Shown: positions 1 to 5,895, counted from the stretch's first letter. The stretch: 6,076 nt of DNA from an uncultured Collinsella sp. (GCA_900557505.1 USTC01000083.1:1-6076); one strand, 5' to 3'. The notes: a model not told the origin generated them from the sequence alone. Made by a program: numbers and translations.

Positions 1-147
1 ACCCTCGGCCCAAAGTTGCGCCGGCGTGGTACCAAAGGCCATGGCAAAAGCCAGGAACGCCACCAGACCGCGCTTGGCTACGCCACGGGCAATCGCTCCA
101 TGACGACGCCACGAGGCGCGCTGGCACTCGTCCTCAAACATATCCAT
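1..147 (-). CDS. N-terminus of an exported protein under a cobalamin riboswitch (partial, runs off the left edge)
   Basis: Only the first 49 codons are present, so the mature function cannot be read. The protein starts with an Arg/Lys-containing n-region (residues 10-26, with RR at 14-15 and KR at 25-26). A hydrophobic core follows (about 28-40, LVAFLAFAMAFGT) and then a polar stretch with a plausible signal peptidase I site after Ala47 (QLWA|EG). This is a Sec-type signal peptide, so the product is probably secreted or surface-anchored. The ATG at 147 has AGGAG at 152-156 only 4 nt upstream; the in-frame ATG at 141 would be 10 nt away, so the true start could be either. The long leader carries a cobalamin riboswitch, so expression probably falls when B12 is plentiful. 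By analogy, such proteins are often B12-binding or transport surface proteins, or B12-independent replacements. That is inference: no domain is visible here. Confidence 0.75.
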   Translation of the reverse strand, partial: MDMFEDECQRASWRRHGAIARGVAKRGLVAFLAFAMAFGTTPAQLWAEG

Positions 148-290
148 TTGTCTCCTACTGTCTGCACTTGGAGCGTTGCCTTGAGGCTGCCCCACGTCAT
201 CGCGCACATTGCGCTCGAGTACCCCCATCGGGGTCCCCCTTCCCTCCAGAGCCCAACGCGCACCGGCGGCTTTCGCCACGGCCGCGCACA

Positions 291-463
291 AGATGGGAGG
301 CGATCCGACTTAACCTTACCGACCCGGGCGCATCGTCCGATCTGCGACGCGACTATCCCGGGCCAAGAGGAATTACGGTTACTGGTACAGCCGGGGACTT
401 GCACCCCGATTCTCCCAAACGCGCAGGAAAACCGCGCATTCGTGCGTCTCCGCACCACCATCT
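291..463 (-). promoter_or_regulatory. Cobalamin (B12) riboswitch aptamer
   Basis: On the minus strand the conserved core can be read from 416 to 373: GGGAGAATC, a P4 stem CGGGG/CCCCG (408-404 with 396-392), then GCTGTACCAGTAACCGTAA (391-373), very close to the cobalamin consensus GCTGT-CCCGCAACTGTAA. The 3' conserved box appears as AAGTCGGAT..CCT.CC (311-295). Outer strands AGATGG (463-458) and CCATCT (296-291) pair perfectly as P1 and fix the ends. A variable extension stem is formed by GGCCCGGG (364-357) with CCCGGGTC (328-321). Downstream, 148-290 contains small GC hairpins (for example GCGCA/TGCGC near 200-212) but no run of U, so an intrinsic terminator is unlikely and control is probably at translation. 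A short CTCC near 171-174 could pair with the GGAG of the ribosome site. Known role: ligand binding turns the downstream gene off. Confidence 0.88.
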
Positions 464-472
464 AGGCCATCG

Positions 473-501
473 ATTATTACTGTCGATATGGTAGCACGCA
501 A
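473..501 (-). promoter_or_regulatory. Probable sigma-A type promoter of the riboswitch-led gene
   Basis: On the minus strand there is TTGCGT (501-496), a 17-nt spacer, and AATAAT (478-473). This matches the -10 consensus at 5 of 6 positions and the -35 at 3 of 6. The expected start near 466 falls just 5' of the riboswitch P1 strand (463-458), which is the main reason to believe it. It also lies just downstream of the terminator at 500-527, so transcription appears to stop and restart here. Confidence 0.55.
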
Positions 502-527
502 AAGGGCCCCGCACACAGGCGAAGCCC
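500..527 (-). terminator. Intrinsic terminator at the end of the kinase transcript
   Basis: Read on the minus strand, GGGCTTCGC (527-519), a six-base loop and GCGGGGCCC (512-504) form a 9-bp stem (seven Watson-Crick pairs and two G-U), followed at once by TTTT (503-500). There is no T-run on the plus side, so it acts in the minus direction. It lies about 285 nt after the kinase stop codons. The kinase message would therefore have a long 3' tail containing the 592-745 element, unless an earlier structure ends it. Confidence 0.7.
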
Positions 528-813
528 AAGGTAAAAGCTATGGTTTGCGATAGGAAGGACTGTCGTCGGACCTTGAAAGAATAGCTCGTTTCAAAACTAT
601 GCCGGATTACGGCGCTGAATCAGCACCTCGCAACCATACCCGTCATTTTTAAAAACCTACGACTCATCTACCTGCGGTTTTAAAGGCGCGAATTTCGGTA
701 TGCTCGAGGTTCGGCACTCCAGCCCCGTAAACCGGCATAGTTTTGTTCGGACCAGCCCACGCCGGCGCGACGCGAGGCAAAATAACCCGTTTTCCTCCGT
801 CCCCCAGGGGTCA
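528..813. other. Non-coding spacer between the kinase stop and the terminator
   Basis: No reading frame here has a believable start and ribosome site. Apart from the inverted-repeat element at 592-745, the kinase stop is followed on the minus strand by a small CCCC-TG-GGGG hairpin (810-801), then an AAAACGGG/TTATTTTG stretch (794-778) with a short T-run, possibly a weak early terminator. A GC-rich stretch (750-776) separates this from the repeat arm. Nothing recognisable is seen at 528-591. Confidence 0.5.
592..745. repeat. 154-bp imperfect inverted-repeat element in the spacer after the kinase gene
   Basis: The arms 592-617 and 720-745 are reverse complements at 24 of 26 positions, mismatched at 606/731 and 613/724. 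The outer 14 bp (CAAAACTATGCCGG and its complement) are perfect. Weaker similarity continues inward (ACCTCG and CATACC motifs occur in both arms). The 102-nt interior is AT-rich in places and holds a TTTTTAAAAA palindrome (646-655). Each strand starts with an A-run and ends with AGTTTTG, as in a bidirectional terminator, but the loop is far longer than usual. No target-site duplication is obvious. It may be a dispersed intergenic repeat of this lineage; copy number cannot be tested from one window. Confidence 0.7.
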
Positions 814-2577
814 TTACCGCTTGCCGCCGTGGCTGTTGCGCCAAATCTCGCGGCCCAGCATCAGCGCCAGCACCAGCGCGCTCACGTAGCCCATAAAGCC
901 GATGACCGGGATACCAAACACAACCGGCTCGATGCGCGCGTAGTACACCACCGACGAACCGATAAACAGACCAGCGATCACAATTGCCATCGACATGCGG
1001 TCGATAATTCCACCCAGCTGTCGCAGCGCCTTATCGCTGCTCATGATCTGTGTGTTTACCTTAAGCTGGCCGCGCGTGAGCATGCGCGACGCCAAGCCCA
1101 GATACTCGGCCGCCTCGAGCGAGCCTTTTGCCGCGCGATAGCTGCTCGCGGCAAGATCGCGCCCCATTTCGCGGACGCGTGCATAGGCGCTCTTCTCGTT
1201 TTTGATGTGCGTCTGGATGATCTGGATCATGTTGACGTTGGGCATGTACTCGGTCAGCAGACCCTCGAGCGTCACCATGCCGCGCGCGAACATCGTCACC
1301 ACGCTCGGCAGCTCAACGTCGTTTTTGCGCGCCAAATTTAGCAGCGAGGTCAAAAACTCGCCGATATCAAGATCCTTAAGGTCAAGACCCGCAAAGTCGG
1401 CGACGATAAAGTCCAAGTCGGACAAAAAGGCCGAATGGTCGAGCTCGGCAGAATCGCCGCGCGTCACGGCAAAGCGCATGAGCGAATCCTTGAGCTTGGG
1501 CACGTCGCCCTCGGCCACGGCAAAGATCATATCTTTGACGATACCGCGGTCGTGACTCGACATGCGCCCGACCATGCCCAGGTCAATAAAGTAAACGACG
1601 CCGTCCTTGAGAATGATGTTTCCCGCATGCGGGTCGGCATGGAAAAAGCCATCATCGAGCACCTGCGTCGAATAGTCCTCGACAATCGCCGAGCCGATTT
1701 TTTCCAGGTCATAGCCCTCGGCCACCAGGCGTTCAGGATCGGCGATCGAAATGCCGTCAACGTAATCCATGACCACCACGTGCTCGGTGCACAGGTCCAG
1801 ATAGGATTTAGGGCACGTCACGCCATGCACGCTTTTGTGGAACTCATAGAAATCATTGAGGTTTTTGGCCTCGGCCAAAAAGTTGGTCTCCTCGCGAAAC
1901 GAGGTCCACAGCTCCTCGACCACGCCGTGCAGGTCCACAAACTGATCAGTATTGACGAACTTGGAAACGATGCGCACCACCGAACGGATGATGTCGATGT
2001 CCTGAGCCATCACCTGCTGCGCGCCGGGGCGCTGCACCTTAACGGCCACGTCCTCGCCGGTCACCAGGCGGGCACGGTGTACCTGCGCGAGCGACGCGCT
2101 TCCGAGCGGGTTGGGGTCAATCGCGTCGAACATCTGCCCCAGGCGCTGGCCGTATTCCTCTTCCAGACAGCGGAGCACTACCTCATACGGCACCGGCTCT
2201 ACGTCGGAGCGCAGGCGACGGAGCTCGTCGCAAAACCGCTGCGGCAAAATCTCGGAGCGGTTAGCCAGAATCTGCCCCATCTTGACGAACATGGGGCCGA
2301 GCTCTTCGAGCAGACGACGCAGGCGCACCGGCGTGAGGTTATCCCATACGCGGTACTTTTTGACCAGGCGAACGATCTGCCCAATGCGCTCACGACGACC
2401 AGCCGGCGTGAGCTGGTATTCCTCGTCCGGCGCCATCGCGTCGGGCTCTTCGGGGACCATATCGACAGCGCGCGGCTTCTTGCGAGCGCCCGAGACGGCG
2501 GCATCGACCTCATCGACAACCGCCGCCTCGTCACCCAAGGAATCTAGATTGTTGTAATCGGTAGTGGAATCTGCCAT
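814..2577 (-). CDS. AarF/UbiB (ABC1) family atypical kinase with two C-terminal transmembrane helices
   Basis: A 587-residue ABC1/UbiB-family protein. Visible in order: an acidic N-terminal extension (1-55); the family KxGQ signature (K99, G101, Q102); the Ala/Ser-rich nucleotide loop GSASLAQVHRA (159-169); the VAVKVQ lysine (K180); the EETNFLAEAKN helix (229-239); the hinge VVVMDYVDG (267-275); the catalytic HADPHAGN (313-320, D315 and N320); and the DLG metal site (332-334). A helical region follows, then two hydrophobic segments (about 529-548 and 552-575) and a basic tail, so it is probably anchored in the inner membrane facing the cytoplasm. Family members are ATPases linked to isoprenoid-lipid or quinone metabolism; the substrate here is unknown, and an anaerobe of this kind would not be expected to make ubiquinone. 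The ATG at 2577 has a weak ribosome site (GAAGAGG about 17 nt upstream) and lies 8 nt after the preceding stop, suggesting translational coupling. Tandem TAA-TGA stops end it. Confidence 0.93.
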   Translation of the reverse strand: MADSTTDYNNLDSLGDEAAVVDEVDAAVSGARKKPRAVDMVPEEPDAMAPDEEYQLTPAGRRERIGQIVRLVKKYRVWDNLTPVRLRRLLEELGPMFVKMGQILANRSEILPQRFCDELRRLRSDVEPVPYEVVLRCLEEEYGQRLGQMFDAIDPNPLGSASLAQVHRARLVTGEDVAVKVQRPGAQQVMAQDIDIIRSVVRIVSKFVNTDQFVDLHGVVEELWTSFREETNFLAEAKNLNDFYEFHKSVHGVTCPKSYLDLCTEHVVVMDYVDGISIADPERLVAEGYDLEKIGSAIVEDYSTQVLDDGFFHADPHAGNIILKDGVVYFIDLGMVGRMSSHDRGIVKDMIFAVAEGDVPKLKDSLMRFAVTRGDSAELDHSAFLSDLDFIVADFAGLDLKDLDIGEFLTSLLNLARKNDVELPSVVTMFARGMVTLEGLLTEYMPNVNMIQIIQTHIKNEKSAYARVREMGRDLAASSYRAAKGSLEAAEYLGLASRMLTRGQLKVNTQIMSSDKALRQLGGIIDRMSMAIVIAGLFIGSSVVYYARIEPVVFGIPVIGFMGYVSALVLALMLGREIWRNSHGGKR

Positions 2578-2585
2578 CTGCGCTG

Positions 2586-3002
2586 CTACTCGGCCTCTTC
2601 GGTATCCTTCGCATCGTCGGGCTCAACGGACTCGACGGGCACCGAGGTCACGTTGTCCTCGACCGAATCGACGATATCGCGCACATGGGCCAGGAAGGCC
2701 GTGCGCTCGGGGGCGGGCATGACGCGGACCCGGGCCAGGATGAGCTCGTCGAGCACGCGCTGTGCCGCAGTCTCGCCCTGCATGCCCAGGCGCTCGGTTA
2801 GGTCGGAGATGGTGCCGCCGGCCTGCTCGAACATATCGGACACGCTGCGGGCGATATCGGGGGTGCCGGCGTCCTTGCGGACCTGCTCACCCTTGGTACC
2901 GAGGTCGTCGAGAACCTTCTTGCCGCCCTCGACGGCAACGGCGGCGGCGCCGAAGCCCACGTTGATGGCACCGTTAACAAGCTGATCGAGTTTCATAACC
3001 AT
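2586..3002 (-). CDS. Small phasin-like protein, first gene of a pair with the ABC1 kinase
   Basis: A 138-residue protein if started at the ATG at 3002, which has GGAG (3012-3009) exactly 6 nt upstream. An upstream in-frame TTG at 3014 overlaps that ribosome site and is a poor start. Visible parts: an Ala/Gly-rich amphipathic to hydrophobic segment (about 8-25), a KKVLDDLGTKGEQ stretch (28-40) resembling short phasin-like or PHA-synthesis-regulator proteins, a predicted helical middle (50-115), and a strongly acidic tail (119-138). There is no signal peptide and no catalytic motif. Phasins coat lipid or polymer granules, and the similarity here is weak. The 8-nt gap to the kinase gene implies co-transcription and perhaps partner function, for example an adaptor at the membrane for the kinase. 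That role is inference. Confidence 0.75.
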   Translation of the reverse strand: MVMKLDQLVNGAINVGFGAAAVAVEGGKKVLDDLGTKGEQVRKDAGTPDIARSVSDMFEQAGGTISDLTERLGMQGETAAQRVLDELILARVRVMPAPERTAFLAHVRDIVDSVEDNVTSVPVESVEPDDAKDTEEAE

Positions 3003-3037
3003 GGTTGGCTCCAATCATGAACAACTGCATTGGCCTT

Positions 3038-3067
3038 CTTGTACCCAAGATTGGGCGAACGACACAA
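3038..3067 (-). promoter_or_regulatory. Possible promoter of the phasin-like/kinase operon
   Basis: On the minus strand, TTGTGT (3067-3062), an 18-nt spacer and TACAAG (3043-3038) would start transcription near 3031, about 30 nt before the start codon at 3002. The match is only 3 of 6 and 4 of 6. It is supported mainly by position, between the dipeptidase terminator and the ribosome site. Confidence 0.35.
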
Positions 3068-3093
3068 AATCGTTTTACCGCCAAGATAGGAAT

Positions 3094-3132
3094 CGAGCGG
3101 GGCAAAGCCTTCGACGGCGTTTGCCCCGCTCG
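3094..3132 (-). terminator. Strong stem-loop terminator after the dipeptidase gene
   Basis: The arms CGAGCGGGGCAAA (3094-3106) and its exact complement (3120-3132) form a perfect 13-bp stem with a 13-nt loop that can close further by GCC/GGC. It begins 18 nt past the dipeptidase stop. On the minus strand it is followed by ATTCCTATCTT, a poor U-tract. It isolates the dipeptidase from the phasin-like/kinase unit. Confidence 0.7.
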
Positions 3133-3150
3133 CTCGTTGCAAGGTCGTCT

Positions 3151-4674
3151 TTACCTCACGTTATCGTTCATCGCGAAGGAATTCTTCATGGCACAGCTCG
3201 TGGTGTAGAGCACCTTGCCCAACAGAGCATCGGTCTCCACCCGCACGCGCTCGGCAAAGGCCTCGTTGGCACGGGCGAGCTCGGCAGGCACCTCGGCCTC
3301 GGGCAGCGCGGCCACGGCAGCGTCAACGTCGTGAATCTGCTTGTGGCCCATGCCGCCGATCTTCTCCTGATAATCCTCGACCGCACGACCGCACTCATGG
3401 AAACGAACATCGGCCAAGGCACCGATCAGGCGGTTGGCCCAGTAGAAATTCTCGGACGTCACGCGAGCCTGCGTGTCGTCATAGTACTCGGGCATGGTCT
3501 CGACATTGGCGTACAGCGGCACGAGCGCGTTAAACGAGTTAGAGCCAAACGCCATCCACTGCACGGCGCGATACGCCGGCTGTACATAGGGACGCAGCTG
3601 CAACACGGCGAGCTGGCTGTTGCGGTTGATGCCGATGGGACGATAGGCGCCGCGCGTGGCGGGCGTGCCCTTGCTGCCGTAGCAGTCGTACTCCGTGCCC
3701 TGGTAGTGGCTCGAAAGCACGTACTTGATGTCCTCGAGGGTCACCCTGCGCTCGGGCACGCGGCTCCAGGGGATGTCGTCGCTCTCGGGCGTGTAATCGG
3801 CCTCGGGACCGTCCCACACATCGCTGGGGTTGAGGCAGCGCTGCATGTACCAGGCGCGCGGCGTGTTGTAGACGTGGTCGCTGTCGCTGTGCGAGCCAAA
3901 GGCCTCGCGCGGGTTGAAGACCGTCGCCGGACCGTCGCCCTCGACGCCCAGCGTCAGGTCCAGATGCCACTCGGCCATCCAGGAGCGCAGGTCGGCGGAG
4001 CACATATGATCTGCCTGGGCGCCCTCGGCATCGTCCAGGTCAAAGCTGTCGATACCCAGCTGGTTAGGCATGGTCACATAGGCGTCATCGGGCACGCGCT
4101 TGGCGATCCAGTGGTGGCCGCCGATGGTCTCGAGCCACCAGATCTCGTCAACGTCACTAAAGGCGATGCCGTTGTTCTCGTAGGTACCGTAGCGCTCGAG
4201 CAGGTCGCCCAGAATGCGCACGCCGTCGCGGGCAGACTTGGCGTACGGCAGCACCAGGGTCACCATGTCCTCCTCGCCCAAACCGCCGGGCTGCGCCGGA
4301 ACATAGCCTTCGTCGCCCTCGTTGCCCTTGGCGGGCACGTAGTCCACGAGCGGATCGGCGCCGCGGACGCGCTCGTTGGTGGTGAGTGTCTCGGTTGCGG
4401 ACATGCCAACATTGAGCTCGTTGAAGCCCGCCTCTGCCCAAATGCCATGACCCGGGACAACGTCGGGGACGCTTGTGTAACGCATGGGATTGTCGGGCAG
4501 CTCAACGATCAGGTGGCTCAGGACACTCGTGTAGACGCGCGGCTGCTCGTCGGGATGCACCACGCGCATGCGCTTGGGCTCAAACACCCCGTTGGACGAG
4601 TCCTCGTTGCGGGCGACAAGCGTCGACCCGTCGTAGCTCGCGTTCTTACCAACCAAAATCGTTGTGCACGGCAT
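3151..4674 (-). CDS. pepD: C69-family dipeptidase (PepD-type N-terminal nucleophile hydrolase)
   Basis: Cleaves dipeptides, probably in the cytoplasm, as the last step of peptide use. The protein has 507 residues from the ATG at 4674. An ATG two codons upstream (4680) abuts the AAGGAGG at 4687-4681 with no gap, whereas 4674 has the ideal 6-nt spacing. That places the family's catalytic cysteine at position 3 (MPCTTILVGKNAS), exposed after removal of a very short leader. Other C69 hallmarks: DGSTLVARNED (16-25 or so), GMSATET, GGHHWIAKRVPDD, FNPREAFGSHSDSDHVYN, RPIGINRNSQLAVLQLRP and FGSNSFNALVPLYANV. There is no signal peptide or membrane segment. It is somewhat longer than Lactobacillus PepD (about 470), and the ends look intact. 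It stands alone: a terminator follows it, and an AT-rich repeat-bearing spacer separates it from folD. The exact dipeptide preference cannot be read from sequence. Confidence 0.92.
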   Translation of the reverse strand: MPCTTILVGKNASYDGSTLVARNEDSSNGVFEPKRMRVVHPDEQPRVYTSVLSHLIVELPDNPMRYTSVPDVVPGHGIWAEAGFNELNVGMSATETLTTNERVRGADPLVDYVPAKGNEGDEGYVPAQPGGLGEEDMVTLVLPYAKSARDGVRILGDLLERYGTYENNGIAFSDVDEIWWLETIGGHHWIAKRVPDDAYVTMPNQLGIDSFDLDDAEGAQADHMCSADLRSWMAEWHLDLTLGVEGDGPATVFNPREAFGSHSDSDHVYNTPRAWYMQRCLNPSDVWDGPEADYTPESDDIPWSRVPERRVTLEDIKYVLSSHYQGTEYDCYGSKGTPATRGAYRPIGINRNSQLAVLQLRPYVQPAYRAVQWMAFGSNSFNALVPLYANVETMPEYYDDTQARVTSENFYWANRLIGALADVRFHECGRAVEDYQEKIGGMGHKQIHDVDAAVAALPEAEVPAELARANEAFAERVRVETDALLGKVLYTTSCAMKNSFAMNDNVR

Positions 4675-4680
4675 GCGCAT

Positions 4681-4687
4681 CCTCCTT
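4681..4687 (-). promoter_or_regulatory. Perfect Shine-Dalgarno deciding the dipeptidase start
   Basis: AAGGAGG on the minus strand ends directly before an ATG at 4680, and 6 nt before the ATG at 4674. Spacing favours 4674, which also leaves the nucleophile Cys nearer the N-terminus, as the family requires. Confidence 0.85.
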
Positions 4688-4747
4688 GAGAGAAGAAATC
4701 AAACGGCAACAGTGTATCGCTTCGGCGCAAAAAGGGCGAAACCGCGA

Positions 4748-4765
4748 CCCCTCGAGCCCCTCGAG
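4748..4765. repeat. 9-bp tandem duplication
   Basis: CCCCTCGAG occurs twice in direct succession (4748-4756 and 4757-4765), just outside the left arm of the 4772-5001 inverted repeat, in the dipeptidase 5' leader. It is short and may be a slippage product. Each copy contains a CTCGAG palindrome. Confidence 0.6.
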
Positions 4766-4845
4766 ATCCCTGTGGTCAAAAAATGCCAAATATGAGTACT
4801 GTCACAAATTTAGTAGCAGCAATTTAACCGAATGCAGGTGTCGAT

Positions 4846-4873
4846 AATCTACATTTGTTCAAAAGCTTGACAA
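4846..4873 (-). promoter_or_regulatory. Candidate dipeptidase promoter inside the inverted-repeat element
   Basis: On the minus strand, TTGTCA (4873-4868), a 16-nt spacer and TAGATT (4851-4846) match at 5 of 6 and 4 of 6 positions. It points at the dipeptidase, giving a leader of roughly 165 nt that includes the left repeat arm. No better candidate is seen closer to the gene; a weak TACACT lies in the leader near 4712-4717, without a good -35. Confidence 0.35.
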
Positions 4874-4892
4874 TGTAATTCCTCATAAGTCC

Positions 4893-4936
4893 AATAAAAT
4901 AGGCTCTCTATCGATAATAAATACCGATAGAGAGCC
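4893..4936 (-). terminator. Probable folD terminator hairpin
   Basis: A perfect 12-bp stem GGCTCTCTATCG (4902-4913) with CGATAGAGAGCC (4925-4936) encloses an 11-nt AT-rich loop. Reading on the minus strand it is followed by TATTTTATT (4901-4893), while the plus side has only AAAAT. It lies about 100 nt beyond the folD stop. The U-tract is interrupted and the stem only moderately GC-rich, so efficiency is uncertain. Confidence 0.6.
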
Positions 4937-5038
4937 AAAATGACCTAAAACATATGTGACTATCTTGGCAACAGTACTCATATTTGGCGTTTTTTGACCA
5001 CGTGGTATATGTCTAACCCCTCAAACAGCCCAAAACGC

Positions 5039-5893
5039 CTATTTCGATGCGTGCTCCGCCGCCTCGATCACGTGTTTGGCGAGAATCGCGGTAGTCACAG
5101 CCCCCACGCCGCCCGGCACGGGTGTGATGGCGTTAACGATCGGCTCCGCAGCATCAAAATCCACGTCGCCGACCAGTTTTCCGGCAGCATCGTCCCAGTT
5201 AATGCCAACATCGATGATCGTCTGGCCCTCGCGAACCGCATCCGCGCCAATCGTGTGCGCACGTCCAACCGCGGCAACAACAATGTCGGCAGAACGGCAC
5301 TCGGCAGCCAAGTCGCGCGTATGCGTATGGCACGCCGTCACTGTGGCATTGCGTGCCGTAAGCATGGCGGCAACGGGACGCCCAATTACCAGCGATCGAC
5401 CGACGACCGCGACCTTGGCCCCATCCAGCTCAACGCCGTAATGGTCCAGCAACGCCAGCACGGCCTCGGCCGTGCAGGGAGCAAAGCCCTCGCCCCGCCC
5501 CGAAAGCGTGGTAAGCAGCGAGGCCGGCGTCATGGAGTCAACATCCTTGGCGGGATCGAGCGCCGCGGCGACGGCGTTCTCGTCAAGGCCGGCGGGCAGC
5601 GGGCGAAACATCAGGCAGCCATGAACAGCGGGGTCAGCATTGATGCCCTCGACAGCCGCCAGCAGCTCATCCTGCGAAACATCGGCGGGAAGCAATACGC
5701 GGCGAGCCTCAATGCCAACCTTCTCGCAGCGCTTGAGGGCGCCACGCTCGTAGGACAGGTCGTCCTCGCGCTCGCCCACGCGCACGATAGCAAGCGTCGG
5801 AACAACACCGCGTTCGCGCAGCGCAGCGCAGCGGGCAGCGAGCTCCTCAGTCAAAGCGCGGGCGACGGGAGCACCCTTCAGTAGCTCAGCCAT
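5039..5893 (-). CDS. folD: FolD: methylenetetrahydrofolate dehydrogenase, probably lacking cyclohydrolase activity
   Basis: A full-length 284-residue FolD, which oxidises 5,10-methylene-THF to 5,10-methenyl-THF in the cytoplasm; most bacterial FolDs also hydrolyse the product to 10-formyl-THF. Visible: the substrate region DDLSYERGALKRCEKVGI (44-61), VHGCLMFRPLP (90-100), KDVDSMT (116-122), the PCTAEAV motif (139-145), the dinucleotide loop GRSLVIGRPVAAML (165-178), and the C-terminal PVPGGVGAVTTAIL signature. In the usual enzyme a catalytic Lys lies four residues after the conserved Tyr (Y50/K54 in E. coli) and a Gln sits in VQLPLP. Here Tyr48 is kept, but the Lys position is Ala52 and the Gln position is Phe96, so the cyclohydrolase site looks lost. 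The adjacent fchA would supply that step. The start ATG at 5893 lies 2 nt after the fchA stop, with GAGGGG 6 nt upstream; the genes are surely co-transcribed. NAD versus NADP use cannot be decided here. Confidence 0.95.
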   Translation of the reverse strand: MAELLKGAPVARALTEELAARCAALRERGVVPTLAIVRVGEREDDLSYERGALKRCEKVGIEARRVLLPADVSQDELLAAVEGINADPAVHGCLMFRPLPAGLDENAVAAALDPAKDVDSMTPASLLTTLSGRGEGFAPCTAEAVLALLDHYGVELDGAKVAVVGRSLVIGRPVAAMLTARNATVTACHTHTRDLAAECRSADIVVAAVGRAHTIGADAVREGQTIIDVGINWDDAAGKLVGDVDFDAAEPIVNAITPVPGGVGAVTTAILAKHVIEAAEHASK

Positions 5894-5895
5894 GG

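Larger units (their letters stand above)
4772..5001. repeat. 230-bp element bounded by 31-bp inverted repeats
   Basis: The arms 4772-4802 and 4971-5001 are reverse complements at 30 of 31 positions. The one difference (T4784 opposite G4989) would still pair as U-G in plus-strand RNA. Each arm contains A6/T6 next to GCCAAATATGAGTACTGT. The 168-bp interior is AT-rich and holds the 12-bp hairpin at 4902-4936 and a promoter-like sequence. The right arm edge overlaps a 10-bp palindrome ACCACGTGGT (4997-5006). No target-site duplication or coding capacity is evident. It could be a non-autonomous transposon relic, a dispersed structured repeat, a double terminator, or an invertible segment. The element fills most of the folD-dipeptidase spacer. 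Confidence 0.85.

Noticed and set aside
221..236. ACCCC/GGGGT hairpin in the riboswitch leader as a terminator
   Set aside because: The stem is only about 5-6 bp and no T-run follows on the minus strand; more likely part of a translational expression platform, or incidental.
16..494. Open frames of 108-149 codons on both strands at the left end
   Set aside because: They cross the cobalamin riboswitch and its leader; none has a ribosome site or a protein-like composition.
700..1341. Plus-strand open frame of 213 codons starting in the spacer after the kinase
   Set aside because: It begins inside the 592-745 repeat element and continues antisense to the kinase C-terminus; Arg/His-rich translation with no domain.
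1435..2547. Plus-strand open frame of 370 codons opposite the kinase gene
   Set aside because: Antisense to the conserved ABC1 kinase core; low-complexity His/Arg/Leu-rich product with no family features.
3001..4689. Plus-strand open frame of 562 codons opposite the dipeptidase
   Set aside because: It is His/Val/Gly/Ala-rich with no recognisable domain, and lies antisense to a gene whose C69 motifs are clear from end to end. It is a by-product of GC-rich codon use.
4867..4900. Plus-strand TTGACA (4867-4872) with TAAAAT (4895-4900) as a promoter
   Set aside because: The spacer is 22 nt, too long for a standard promoter, and it would read toward the 3' end of folD with no plus-strand gene to drive.
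4772..5001. Intact insertion sequence
   Set aside because: Terminal inverted repeats are present, but there is no transposase frame and no target-site duplication; at most a non-autonomous relic.
4994..5884. Plus-strand open frame of 296 codons opposite folD
   Set aside because: Mirrors folD, has no family motif, and starts inside the inverted-repeat arm without a ribosome site.
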